From contig JADDOH010002135.1 in NCBI GenBank assembly GCA_016648135.1, positions 1-64,000 of the forward strand: a stretch of DNA of 64,000 nt. Reading direction: 5' to 3'. This DNA comes from Agrypnia vestita. Its lineage: Eukaryota; Arthropoda; Insecta; Trichoptera; Phryganeidae. Below are positions 1-9,544 of this stretch, one piece after another. The first letter of the stretch is position 1. Every line of letters starts with the position of its first letter. The notes beneath the pieces are model-generated. The model was not told the origin of the DNA. It ran no database searches and worked only from the letters and a program-made list of their open reading frames with translations. The position numbers were made by a program, and so were the translations under genes.

Positions 1-432
1 TAAAATCCCTTCATTATTGTGCCGGTTGAGTAATGCAACGCAGCAGTCAACGCGCGTTTGTTGATTTGCTTCACTCAAATCGTGAGGTCCCCACCTTTCA
101 AGCTTTTTCACCTTACCAATTTGCTTCAAGTGGATTAAAACAGTTTTATCACTAACACCGCAGGCTGCAGCTAACTCGGATGTGGTTTGCGATGGATCCG
201 CTTCCACAATAGCCTTCAATTCTTCATTATCAACTTTGGTCTCCGGCCGTCCACGGGGCTTGTTCTGCAGGTCGAAATTTCCAGAACGAAAACGTTGGAA
301 CCAAAAACGCACTGTGTTTTCTTTTGCGGCACCGTCGCCATACACATCATTAATCCTTCGAGCCGTTTCTGCAGCACTGGTGCCACGGTGGAACTCGTAC
401 TCGTAAATAACGCGATATTTCAAGTTTTTCAT
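1..432 (-). CDS. mariner transposase, N-terminal 144 codons
   Basis: The start codon is at 432-430 (MKNLKYRVIYEYEFHRG) and the frame stays open to the window edge, giving 144 of the roughly 345 residues usual for mariner. The visible part is the paired-like helix-turn-helix DNA-binding region. Landmarks are the basic RGRPETK linker near residues 74-80, then SDKTVLIHLKQIGKVKKLER and the WGPHDL motif, where mariners usually have W-x-P-H-E-L. The catalytic D,D34D domain lies outside the window, so activity cannot be judged. By resemblance to the right copy's catalytic part it belongs near the cecropia/Hsmar1-type mariners. No stop or frameshift is seen. Confidence 0.93.
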   Translation of the reverse strand, partial: MKNLKYRVIYEYEFHRGTSAAETARRINDVYGDGAAKENTVRFWFQRFRSGNFDLQNKPRGRPETKVDNEELKAIVEADPSQTTSELAAACGVSDKTVLIHLKQIGKVKKLERWGPHDLSEANQQTRVDCCVALLNRHNNEGIL

Positions 433-620
433 TTTGTAAACTGAGTGACGCAAAGAAAAAAACAATTGAGGAAAAAACAAATGAATTATAATTTTCAAAA
501 CACAAATACATGAGTAAATAGCTGTATAAATTTGGATTTGGAATTCCTAACCAAAGAGAAGATATTTGAGATCAAATTTGCCAGTACGGCAAAACGCCAA
601 TTTCATATGTAAGGACCTAA
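1..620 (-). mobile_element. mariner element, left copy (5' part, cut by window edge)
   Basis: On the minus strand the element begins at 620 with the terminal repeat TTAGGTCCTTACATATGAAA, next to a TA dinucleotide at 621-622 as expected for a Tc1/mariner target site. It then runs through about 188 bp of untranslated sequence into an open transposase frame that leaves the window at base 1. The same terminal repeat and an essentially identical untranslated leader are found at 62925 on the plus strand, so the two copies are young relative to the rest of the debris. The two copies are in inverted orientation with their 5' ends facing each other. Confidence 0.95.
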
Positions 621-622
621 TA

Positions 623-1570
623 TTATATTTAGATTAGTTGTTTTATACGTTTTCATGATGATATTTTTTCCACTCCCTACGGAGTGGAATCATGTACGTA
701 TATAAGGAACAAGTAAGAAGAAGAAATTGTGAAAAAAAGTCTTGTTTTTTTTTGTGCCGAATTGAATAAAATGAAGTAAAATAAATTAATGTTCTTTAAT
801 AAAAATAAGTTATGTGAAAGTTAAGTTATTATCAATCTACGCTATGTGGGGCTGTTTTTACAGCTTTAACTCGTGGTCGAAATGACGCTTGTGAAATTAA
901 CGTTAGATGGCGCTGTTTACACTTAAACACAAATATACTAAGATTTTGCGATAATTCATTAGTTGTGAAAGTTAAATTCTAATTGAAATTTTGTGAAAAA
1001 CTGAATCAAATTCAGTAGAATTTCAGTAATTAGAGGGAAGTAAGTAAGATAGGTCAGGGAGATAGGTATGATGCATCAAATGAAAAGGTGATTTTATTCA
1101 TACTGTAATGTAAATATAAAAAAATAATTTGTTAAAATTTAAGTTTCTTTTTTGCGACTAATTAATGTATAACTTAAGATAAACTAATGTAAAGCTGAAA
1201 TTCAAACAAAAAAAAGTTGTCAATTTGTATGGATTATATCTGTATAAGAAATATCATCAAAACATTGAGAGTGGCTCGATGATTTGGGGGCCACATGAGC
1301 TTAAGTACTCACTTATTCCTATTCGAGCTCATAATTTTTGAGATAGATCCCATTTATCGCTCACTCGTGCACCAACGTATTTACGTTGCGTTTTCACATT
1401 CAATTGGTTAATTTTTTGTGATAATACTAGCTGTAATCCGACAAAAATGATGGTACTTTTAAATGCCGGTTCCTAAGGAATAAGTTTTTACTTATTAATA
1501 GCCGACACCCATGAAATAGTATTTCTTATTTTTATTAATGTAAAAAGGGTTAAAGTTTTGTTTAAGATTA
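623..1570. other. AT-rich stretch, no gene seen
   Basis: No coding region, RNA gene or clear repeat is recognised. A short GATGGCGC word near 904-911 and a run of ordinary AT-rich sequence are all that stands out. Confidence 0.5.
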
Positions 1571-1634
1571 TTTTTTATTTTCCCTAATTAATTTATTAAT
1601 TTATATAGGTATATATTTTTATTTGTAGACATTA

Positions 1635-2228
1635 TTATGCAATTAAGGTAAGTAAATTTTCAGTTGCTGTTCTACCTTTGGAGGTAAGCCAGTTGTTTGC
1701 TAATGCTTTTATTTTATTAATTGAGTATATTCTGATTTCCGGGAAGTCTGTTTTAAATATGTTAAATATTTCAGGCCCTATGTATGAGTAATTTTTCTGT
1801 CCATATGTTGTCTTAGTTTTTGGTATTTCGTCAAGGTTTCGTAATGCTTGTCTAGTATTATGTGAATGCGAGTTACTGGTTGCTGTTAGGTGGTTTGTGT
1901 TTTTGATGTAGAAGATGAGGGTAGACTTAACGAACAGCTGTCTAAAGTCCAGTACATTAAATTCTCTGAATAGTCTGTCTGATTGGTATGTAAATGGTTT
2001 CTTATTAATGACTCGGAGCAAGGTTTTTTGTGCCGTAATAGCTGGTTTTAATGTGGTTTTGTAAGTACCTCCCCAACTTGGAATCGCATAGTTCAAAAAT
2101 GACTGAGCAAGAGCATAATAGATAGTTTTGAGCTGCTGTTTATTAAAAATATTACGTATGGATTTAAATAGATAAATGAGTTTTAGAAGTTTTCCCGATA
2201 ATATTTCAATGTGAACTATATATAACAA
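1635..2228 (-). pseudogene. CR1/Jockey-like LINE reverse transcriptase, C-terminal fragment
   Basis: A 197-codon open frame on the minus strand reads as the thumb and C-terminal tail of a non-LTR reverse transcriptase. It has LYLFKSIRNIF-type helices, then a QSFLNYAIPSWGGTYKT segment (the SYGIxxWGG-type motif), a QKTLLRVINKKP segment, and an SHSHNTRQALRN motif followed by GPEIFN. This order (WGG, QK-xLR, HNTR, LGPKLYN) is characteristic of CR1/Jockey-group LINEs. The catalytic palm (YADD) is absent. Upstream, at 2230-2340, related sequence continues but is broken by stops. Downstream is an AT-rich 3' UTR with no clear tail. This is a 5'-truncated dead copy. Confidence 0.85.
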
Positions 2229-2604
2229 TAACTACTTTTATCAAAATATTTGAGCACTTTTTTAATATTTTCCCTGATGGCAGATAATGGTAATTTTAAA
2301 CCCTGGCGATTCTGCTGGACAGAACATTAAATGGTTCGCGTCCTTGCTAAGTGTATATATGAATGTATTTTTATATGAACTTAATTAATTTGAATTATTT
2401 GAATTTGATTAATATGAACTGTATTTTTACGTGTAACGCGGGCTAGGGGGAAGAAACATCGCTATCGTTGCCGCCTTCAAGTTTGGTGGCCTGGGGTTCA
2501 GGCCCCTTCTCCGGATGTTTAATTTAGTTTTTTAGCCGTGAATTCGAACGAAATTACGGACGTTAAGGAAGTTACGGACAGACAGGCAGATAGTCAGAAC
2601 GAAA

Positions 2605-2900
2605 TTGTTATGTTTGATTTGATACTACTGACATACAATACATTCCACCGCAATTAGTAAAATCTGGCTGCGCGACGAAATGGTCGCCGACCTCCTCCGC
2701 CATCACTGCCACTGAAACCCGCAGTGATTGTAAAGCCGAGCCTCGCCGCCAGGGGGCGCCACGCGGCGGAAAATGAAAAAAGGGAAATGAAAGCGCGGCC
2801 CTCTGGGAAATCTCCGCGGCGCGCCCGTGATTCTTTGGGTGGAAAAGGCGGTTTGCGCCTCCGCTAAAGTTTTCCGGGTCTGTCGTTAGCCGCGGCAAAC
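2605..2900. promoter_or_regulatory. GC-rich islet with CTCF-like core
   Basis: About 300 bp is much richer in G+C than its surroundings and contains CCGCCAGGGGGCGCCAC at 2746-2762. This fits the core of the CTCF zinc-finger consensus (CCxxxAGGGGGCGC). A 96-codon minus-strand frame crosses the islet, but it shows no family signature and I treat it as chance. The islet matches no other sequence in the window. A regulatory or insulator role is inference. Confidence 0.35.
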
Positions 2901-3335
2901 AGGTGTTGGGTGAGGTTTCTTGATTTTACAACGTTTTGATTTATTTTTCCCCTTTACAAATTGCTACATGGCTGATATTTGACATAATATTGTTTCGAAC
3001 AATTTTTTGAGACAAAGATTTTTTACGGCATTTATTCGAAAATGAGGTTTGATCATATGCTACTTTTTTATTTTATTTTGTTAACATACGTGGACAAATA
3101 GCCTTTAAGAATACACAAAACAAATAAATAATTAATTCGTTAAAAAATTAAAGAAAAAAATAACGCTGGTCAACAGAATATATTAAAGATTATTAGAAAA
3201 ATGCGTGAAGTACACAAAAAGCATAGGATAATAATGATTTTATAAAAATAGACAGTGAAACACATAAATCTCTAAATTGCAGAATATTGAGAAACTTATG
3301 GTTGGAATAAGAAAAATATAATAACGAAAATGTCA

Positions 3336-3406
3336 AAAATTTCTAATTTCTCAAACTGTGATTATATAAATTATACAGAATCACAGTTTGATAAATTAGA
3401 AATTTT
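3336..3406. repeat. 28-bp-arm hairpin inside PLE debris
   Basis: Arms at 3336-3363 and 3379-3406 are inverted copies with few mismatches around the words AAACTGTGATT and AATCACAGTTT. The right arm is the start of the Penelope-like fragment that follows, so the hairpin marks a junction between two inverted pieces of the same element. Confidence 0.75.
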
Positions 3407-3692
3407 GGAAATAAGAAAAAGTGTTAATAATAAATTGAATATTATAAATAAACAGGTCCTTTTTACAAATAGTTATCTTTTAAATTTATTTTCATGTTAA
3501 GTAGGTACTTTATTATAATTCATTTTCCATATATAACTTTTTAATATTTTGATTGTCTATACTTCGATTTTTAAAATTAATTTTGTTATTATACATTTGT
3601 TATTTTGATGAAGAAGCCATTGGCTTTGAAACATGATGAATTTTTTTCAATAAAAAAGTGGTGTAAACAAAGTTTATTTCTATAAATTATAA
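3369..3692 (+). mobile_element. Penelope-like element, 3' fragment A
   Basis: The fragment starts with the last codons of a PLE protein at about 3376-3500. These read TESQFDKLEILEIRKS, then NIINKQVLF, and end at a TAA near 3500, the usual LEIxEIxKS ending of PLE endonucleases. A UTR follows, then a hammerhead-like motif at 3605-3637 and a tail containing AAAAAAGTGGTGTAAACAAA. An inverted, fairly similar copy lies at 4099-4414 (fragment B), leaving a 400-bp spacer. Family assignment rests on the matching GIY-YIG region found in fragment B. Confidence 0.75.
3605..3637 (+). ncRNA. hammerhead-ribozyme-like motif, PLE type (fragment A)
   Basis: The sequence reads TGATGA, then a stem AAGCC / GGCTT closed by ATT, then GAAAC and ATG. 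This is the hammerhead order of core box, helix II and GAAA box, with a very short helix III. The first core base is T instead of C, and the expected GTT cleavage side is altered, so this copy is probably inactive. Known PLEs carry minimal type I hammerheads. Activity here is not shown. Confidence 0.55.
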
Positions 3693-3699
3693 TTATAAT

Positions 3700-4095
3700 G
3701 TCACCACAAAATAATTTTGCTGTGTTTAAAGAAGAAGTTATATAGAATCATTAAATATTCACTACTACATAAAAATTATATAAAATCACCGAAACTACAA
3801 ACACTCCTGTAATTTTAAATTGTATAAATGCTCCTTGCTAAAGAGAAAAATGTACTTCTATAAAGATGGCCATCATTGGCTAAAATCAGTATTGTCAAAA
3901 AATAATAAATAGCGGAAAAATGTTTCAAAATGTGTTAATTAAATCATTAGAAATTATTTAGTTTTTATGAAGAATTTATTGAAAAATGTTTTGTTGCCTT
4001 TATTCGGTCTACGAATACCAATTTGTGTATATACCACTTTTTCGTTGCTCTGTTGAATTATTATTATGATAAGAGTGATAACTAAAAATAATTCT
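3700..4095. other. spacer between inverted PLE fragments
   Basis: This AT-rich stretch lies between the two inverted Penelope-like arms. I see no coding region or motif in it beyond AT-rich sequence. Confidence 0.5.
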
Positions 4096-4150
4096 TTGTT
4101 ATAATTTATAGAAATCAACTTTGTATACACATTTTTTATATTGAAAAAAA

Positions 4151-4189
4151 TTCAACACGCTTCAAAGCCAATGGCTTCTTCATCAGGAT
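4151..4189 (-). ncRNA. hammerhead-ribozyme-like motif, PLE type (fragment B)
   Basis: On the minus strand the order is CCTGATGA, helix II AAGCC / GGCTT with loop ATT, GAA, and then GCGTGTT. The CTGATGA core is intact. The A after GAA (position 15.1) is G, which would weaken helix III. One unpaired A sits between the core box and helix II, as in all copies of this subfamily. It lies between the endonuclease end and the element's tail, as expected for a PLE. Confidence 0.6.
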
Positions 4190-4369
4190 AACAAATGTAT
4201 AAAAACAAAATTAAATTTAAAAATCGAAGTATAAATAATCAAAATATTGAAAAGTTATATATGGAAAATTAATAATAATAAAGTTTTTACTTAACACGAA
4301 AATAAATTTATTTGTAAAAAAGACCTGGTTATTTATAATATTCAATTTACTATTAACACTTTTTCTTAT

Positions 4370-4607
4370 TTAAAAAATTTCTAATTTATCGAACTGTGAT
4401 TCTGTATAATTTGTATGTAAAATTTGTAAACCATCATTAATTTCAAAAGAATAATCCATAGCCAAAAGTAGGTTAGCAAATTCAGAATAATTTTGACTTT
4501 TTAAACACCTTAAGTGTTCCTTAACTCTAACTTCAAATTTCTACATGTTTTTCCAACATAAAAATAATCACAATCATTACAAATCAATTTATAAAGAACC
4601 GATTTTA
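4370..4607 (-). pseudogene. PLE GIY-YIG endonuclease, C-terminal fragment
   Basis: The minus strand reads SVLYKLICNDCDYFYVGKTC. This fits the PLE endonuclease pattern of Y-x-L-x-C-x-x-C followed by YVGxT, the second half of the GIY-YIG motif. After a frameshift of one base near 4531 it continues as RVKEHLRCLKSQ, the arginine and EH motif expected next, then SEFANLLLAMDYSFE, and reaches a TAA near 4372-4370. The catalytic arginine-containing helix and the paired cysteines are readable. The reverse transcriptase half is missing. It is a dead fragment. Confidence 0.75.
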
Positions 4608-4744
4608 AAAAAAAATTATCCTTATCCTTATTATTTAATATGTATTTTTTAAATGTACTATTAGTTTAAAAAGGTAATTTTATATTATAAGTATAAAATT
4701 TATGATTATTTTGGTAAATTAAAAACATATTTGGGCACTACATA

Positions 4745-5155
4745 ACACAGTTGACGACTGTGTGTGACGTTGAATGATAATGAAAACACTTTGTGCTATT
4801 TGACGCTGTCCACGCGGCAATTTATCAAACTATAAGGCTGGACATACAAAGCGCACTTCATGAAATTGAGTTTCTGATAAATTAAATTTCATACTATTCT
4901 CACCGGTTTTGATGTGCAGATAATTGAGGGATTACCGCTTGATATTTTGTAGTTCATAATTAGACACTAATAGGTATTAGTATATGCAGTTTTTAAAAAA
5001 CATACACAACAGTATATTACCGTGATTCTTACGTACTAATTAATACACCTACTTCAAAATTTGAGGCGGAAACAAGTAGCTCATATTGATTGATATGACT
5101 TACCTGAAATTGTCAAACTGAATGCTAGAATAAAACCTGCTTAAGTTTACCATAT
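4745..5155. other. no gene seen
   Basis: The stretch is unremarkable AT-rich sequence without a recognisable repeat or coding region. Confidence 0.5.
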
Positions 5156-5159
5156 TTAT

Positions 5160-5543
5160 TACTTATTTACTTACTTACCATCACTCCGTTTCCCCGAGGG
5201 GGTAGGCAGACAGGATAGAGCGCCATACTCTTCTGTCCTGACATACAACTTTCGCTTCGTCTACATTCATACATCTTCGCATGCAAGCTCGACGGTTGTT
5301 CAGACTTATAATAGGACCATCTTCCAGTATCTGGTTAATCTGGTCATGCCACGTCTTCCGTGGTCGCCCTCTCTTTCTGGCGCCGTCAACACTTGCATCA
5401 TATATCTTTCTTACCATTCTTTCCTCATTCATTCGCTCAACATGCCCAAACCACCTGAGCGACCCTATTTTTATTCTCTGTATTATACTACGATCAGCTT
5501 TACATTCATTTCTAATATCTTCATTCTTTACTCTATCATACAT
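5160..5543 (-). pseudogene. RTE-like LINE, C-terminal domain and 3' tail
   Basis: A 120-codon minus-strand frame (5543-5181) reads KIGSLRWFGHVERMNEERMV, then GARKRGRPRKTWHDQI, then CMRRCMNVDEAKVVC and ends SAYPLGETE. The RWFGHVxRM and GRPRKTW motifs are the conserved tail domain of RTE-type LINEs of insects. The frame is followed by a GTAAGTAAGTAA-like microsatellite tail at about 5180-5160, which is how RTE elements end. The copy is 5'-truncated, with no reverse transcriptase palm. Related 3' ends lie at 6.1, 11.9 and 57.9 kb. Confidence 0.87.
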
Positions 5544-5576
5544 CCATTCATATTTATTTCTATTTTCTATATTCTA

Positions 5577-5616
5577 TTTAAGTGTGAAATATTATTTAAA
5601 ATATTTCACACTTAAA
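5577..5616. repeat. 17-bp-arm perfect hairpin
   Basis: TTTAAGTGTGAAATATT (5577-5593) and its exact reverse complement (5600-5616) are separated by six bases. It sits just beyond the truncated end of the RTE-like fragment. Confidence 0.75.
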
Positions 5617-6094
5617 TATTGTGATAATTTGTTTTCTCTAATGTTTAATTATTAATAATGTGAAACTTTCGGTAGATCTTTGATTTTTTTAATTTAAATA
5701 TTTCATACTAAAATATTAATTTCTATTTACGAAAAAAGAATAAAAAAAGATTATTTTTGTACAGTGGATTCGCGTATAAAACCAATCATGGGTACTTTAT
5801 ATAAAACCTGTTTAGACTTAAATTAGTATTAAAAAATGGAAATGATTTTTCAAAAACATGCTTTAATCTTTTTTAAACAACGTTTCTGAAATGTTATTCG
5901 TATTATGGAGGGTGGCAAGATATATGCCTTTTGGAAATTATTGATCTGTTTTACAACCCAGCTCTTCCCGCAGCTGAAGTAGAGGTTGAATTTAGAGTTT
6001 GGTGTATACCATTTCACACACATGAGCCATGTTATGTGTCGCCCTGCACATCAACCAACTCATTAATTTCAATTAATACAAACTTTGTAACTAT

Positions 6095-6335
6095 ATGCAG
6101 AGAGGATTGAACGCCATACTCTTCTATCCTGGCACAACACTTTTGCTTCGGCCACATTCATACAAGTTCTACGGTTGTTGCGGCTTTTATTAGGGCCATC
6201 CTAAAATACTTGTAGTACCTGATCGTGCCAGGTCTTTCGCGGATTCCCTCTATTCCTGTTGCCCTAAACACTCACCTCATATTTTTCTGCCTACCCCTGC
6301 GGGGAAACGGCGTAATGGTTAGTTAGTTAGTAAGT
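6095..6335 (-). pseudogene. RTE-like LINE 3' end, degenerate
   Basis: Blocks such as CGCCATACTCTTCT, TTTGCTTCGGCCACATTCATACA and CGGTTGTTGCGGCTTTTATTAGGGCC follow the same order as the RTE tail at 5181-5543, in the same (minus) orientation. Indels remove any continuous frame. At its right edge (6280-6330) the words CTGCCTACCCCTGCGGGG and TTAGTTAGTTAG look like the element's 3' terminus, rearranged relative to the rest. Confidence 0.65.
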
Positions 6336-6611
6336 TGTAACTATATCTCTTAATACTGCTAATAATAATTTATATTAATTAAATATATATTTATAGAAGG
6401 CAAAGGTCAAGTAAGATGTTTAATATTTATAATTTTTTGTAAATTTGTAACGTTCCGCAAAACCATGGGTGACTGGTAAAAAAATACAAAATCATATAAA
6501 AACTTGAACTGGCACCATTGAATTTTGCCGTGCTGCAGTTTGATAACTGACTGATCATGGAAAGGTTTATTCCTCTTTTATATTAAATTTAAATATATAA
6601 CTTTTATATTG

Positions 6612-7860
6612 AGAGATTGAGACAAGGTTTCGTCAATCCCACTTTCGCCAATCCTGTTCACCCTTTATATGGACGAGAAAAGTCGGAAAAGCTAAGCAAG
6701 GGCCATGAGAGTTGGGGATGTGGAAATGGATGATATAACGAGGCTGGCTCCCACACAAGAGGACCACCTACAAGAGTGGATAAACTATTTAAATGAAGAG
6801 TGCTTTCAAGTATGTACTTTCAGATGAAGATTAGTACTGCCAAAATAGAGTTTATGGTCGTGGGAAGAGACCAAAAGCAGTGCTCGATCAGCATACAGGA
6901 GACCCAGCTGAAATAAGTCAAAAAATTCAAATACCTTGGGGTGGAATTTTCTAGCAACAGGAGGCAGGAAAGTGAAATAGAAAGAAAAATCGAAGCTGCA
7001 GCTGGCGTGCTATGTTCTCTATACAACGAATGGGGACCCACCACTTTCCCAGGGCCGTTCTATGAGCCGACGGCTCCCATATTGGCCCTACTCTTGCGTC
7101 GCCAGGTTGACATTTTTCTTATTTAAAGCCATCCCCATGCGGCGCCCGTGTAAAGGGCGAACACCGCAAGGTTCTGGCAGCAAAAACCCATTCGTTGTCC
7201 CCTCCACCAAGAACTCTCTTTATTAAATCAAATACAAATACAAGAAAATTAAAAGTATATAAAAGAAATAGATTTGTGCAGTGGCATGAAAATCAGAAGT
7301 AGAAAAACAAAAGCAAAGAAAAGTAGAAATAAAATCAGGTTAAATACAAAAAATAAATAAAAAGAAGCTATACAGTGCGGTGATACGAAAATTCGAGCTT
7401 AGTGTCAAGACAAAACTGACTATTTTACAATCTGTGTACAGGACCACACTAATATATGGCCATCAAATTTGAATCCTGATGGAGAGAGTGAGAGCAAGGA
7501 TCCAGGCTGCCGAGATGAGTTTTTTGAGGGGTAGCGGGAGTCACATTGATGGACAGAGTGAGAAGTGCCGACATAAAGCACACACTCGGCATGGAACCCC
7601 TACTCCTACACAGAGAAAAATCACAATTTAGGTGGCTTGGACAATTGCTAAGAATGTCAGAGGAACGAATACCAAGAAGAATCCTCCTGGCGATCCCGCA
7701 AGGAAGACGGTCGGTGTGTCAACAGAAAAATGTGTACGAAAACAGCATGGGTCTAGACTGGTTGACTCATACAGAAGCAGCGCATTCTTGTCTGGAAACA
7801 TCTTGTCGAGTCTTTGGCCCCACCCTACTAAGACAGAGGGATGACGATGAGTGAATGAAT
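6612..7860 (+). pseudogene. RTE-like LINE reverse transcriptase relic, interrupted
   Basis: Starting near 6612, LRQGF and a diverged -DD- box at 6729-6734 can be read, then MKISTAKIEFMVVGRDQKQC and KKFKYLGVEFSSNRRQESEI followed by ERKIEAAAGVLCSLYNE up to about 7030. The sequence resumes at 7390 with ELSVKTKLTILQSVYRTTLI, then MDRVRSADIKHTLGMEPLLL, then FRWLGQLLRMSEERIPRRIL and GLDWLTHTEAAH, ending with a GATGACGATGAGTGAATGA tail near 7840-7860. Several frameshifts and stops show it is dead. The break between the two halves is an inserted sequence (7031-7384). It is a different RTE-like family from the copy at 5.2 kb. Confidence 0.82.
7031..7384. mobile_element. unidentified insertion inside the LINE
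   Basis: About 354 bp interrupts the LINE between codons for LYNE and ELSVKTKL. The 5-bp word ACGAA is present on both sides (7026-7030 and 7385-7389), which looks like a target-site duplication. The left part is GC-rich (GGACCCACCACTTTCCC, then GCGGCGCCCG) and the right part is AT-rich. I do not recognise the family, and it has no obvious terminal repeats. Confidence 0.5.
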
Positions 7861-7864
7861 TGAG

Positions 7865-8730
7865 AGATAAATTAAAAATATAACATTATTTAAACGAATT
7901 AACATTCGTGTATCTTCATGGTTCAGAGCTGCAAAATCTCCAAACGGTCACAATTTACTGTTGTTAACAATAATTGAAATTTTCATATTTTTTCTATCAA
8001 AATAAAAAGCGTTTCGGTCACTTTTAGTAGCTGTTTGATATAAAAAATATAAATTAATGAATTCAAGGTTGTATAATGTCTTCGATGATATAACAATACA
8101 ATTAAGTTCATACCATTGATGAACTAATTTCGTATTCTGGAAAGTCAATGATTGACCGTTTGCTTGAATGGAATGGAATGGAACTTGATCTTGACTTTGA
8201 CAGCTTTTCTCTATAAATACAGATCTTAGTGTATTTTATTTGCACCCCATACCGCATAAGCAATAGTGGAGGTAGTCTAATTAATTTAAAAATTAGAGTA
8301 GAGAGTGTAGACATAATCATGGCAACTAATTGATAAAAAATATAATTAGCAAATGCCGCAAAAAAATGTAAAAACTAAATAATGGTGAAATGTAGATGAT
8401 TTGATTGGATGGAAAGGTCTTCATTCGTGTAATTTGAGTGATGAAATACAATCATCTCGTAATTACTTTTGAGTGTCCGTACACGATTTTTTGGACTAAT
8501 TTAATGCTAATAGTTGATTATTTATGAACGTGGATTGGCAGATTTCTTAACTATTTGTAAAATAAATAAAACCACATTTTTATTTACCTTAACTGCTCTT
8601 GCAAAAAGAAAACATTAATAATGCTAACCTGTACGTGTTGCATTTTGTATAAAATAAACAAATCATATTCTATGCATAAAGAAATTATTAATTTCAATTG
8701 TTTTGCATGAAACAAAAGTTTTGTGCCGAA
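7865..8730. other. no gene seen
   Basis: The stretch is AT-rich. Two short overlapping minus-strand frames (66 and 70 codons, 7948-8320) show no family signature and are probably chance. A small GGAATGGAATGGAA repetition occurs near 8170. Confidence 0.45.
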
Positions 8731-8734
8731 ATTC

Positions 8735-8975
8735 AAGTTACACGGAAAATGTTTTTTTGTGCCATTGAACCGAAAATGTAATCAAGAAATGCAAGCTTTA
8801 TTTGACTTTCGGGAGGGACGACTAAAAACTTTTCTAGTTTGCGATCTGAGCAGGGGCGCGGAAGGGATGTATAGAACACACTAAGGGGTGGCAACTTACT
8901 GCCAACTTTCTTAGAGGGAGTGATAAAAATTCGGGTCCACGGTGTTCCAGGTGCAAATTTTATCATGAATTTGTA
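8735..8975. promoter_or_regulatory. moderately GC-rich unique segment
   Basis: The segment contains GGGAGGGACGAC, CAGGGGCGCGGAAGGGA and a CAGGTG E-box-type word near 8949, then TAATTAAG. It is richer in G+C than the flanks and not repeated in the window. The 77-codon minus-strand frame over it has no recognisable similarity. A conserved regulatory element is possible but unproven. Confidence 0.2.
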
Positions 8976-9164
8976 ATTAAGCTAAAATGAAAGTACACTC
9001 AAGCTAATTACTGTAAAATAGCGTGCAATGCTTTATATGCAAAATGAACTTAATAATAAACGGTACTGCATTTTATAGAGGGATGATTTAAATCTTGATA
9101 TTCTCAAACAAATATCTAAACCTGGTAAACATTATTATATTAAGTATGTACATATTTAAAAAAA

Positions 9165-9341
9165 AAATAGAGATTGAACACGGAATACGTGTCACATCAA
9201 TATTCTTACTATTTTCAAATTAAGCCAAACGCTTGTCCTATTAAAATAGAACTAACTTGCTGGTCTGGAGTGAGATTGGAACCTGCGACCTTTGGATCAC
9301 GAGGCGAGGGTCCTAACCACAAGACCAATAAGCTACTCGTA
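9165..9341 (-). repeat. tRNA-derived SINE, copy 1
   Basis: On the minus strand the copy begins GTAGCTTATTGGTCTTGTGG and has a box-B-like promoter word (GGTTCCAATCTC). The body ACTAACTTGC / TATTTTAATAGGACAAGCG leads to the common 3' part with ACGTATTCCGTGTTCAATCT. Five further copies are in the window (12055, 13600, 18312, 42259 and 61645), of which 12055-12236 is the best preserved. Confidence 0.8.
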
Positions 9342-9500
9342 TATAACTATATTCTTAAAAATAAAATATTATATACTATAACTAAAACAATAGCTATAAT
9401 TATATTAATAAAAAAATAATAATTTACTTTGTGATAACATTATTTATATAATTTACAAGAAATTACTTTGAATAAACCACTATTCTGTTAAATTATTATC

Positions 9501-9536
9501 AACATGTTTTGGGTCCAATAGTCTCTTCATCAGGAT
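9501..9536 (-). ncRNA. hammerhead-like motif, ATGTTGA subfamily, degenerate
   Basis: On the minus strand it reads TATCCTGATGAAGAGACTAT, then TGGACCCAAAACATGTTGAT. The CTGATGA box is intact and the AAAC-ATG-TT end matches the subfamily, but G12 is C and helix II is largely lost. Further along comes AGTGGTTTATTC, the tail word that follows this motif at 3.6, 26.7 and 53.6 kb. It is probably a dead PLE 3' end. Confidence 0.45.
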
Positions 9537-9544
9537 ACAACCGA

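Larger units (their letters stand above)
4099..4610 (-). mobile_element. Penelope-like element, 3' fragment B
   Basis: On the minus strand this copy contains, in order, the GIY-YIG endonuclease end (about 4607-4370), a UTR, a hammerhead-like motif (4189-4151) and the same tail as fragment A. Positions 4414-4099 are the inverted counterpart of 3369-3692. The inverted, partly overlapping arrangement of two 3' ends is typical of Penelope-like elements, which often insert with inverted partial copies. Confidence 0.75.

Noticed and set aside
182..444. Plus-strand frames at the left edge
   Set aside because: They are antisense shadows of the mariner transposase on the minus strand.
2608..2898. 96-codon minus-strand gene in the GC-rich islet
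   Set aside because: No domain, no codon-level evidence, and the frame is explained by low stop frequency in GC-rich sequence.
5281..5655. 124-codon plus-strand frame
   Set aside because: It is antisense to the RTE-like fragment and continues into AT-rich hydrophobic-looking sequence; no family signature.
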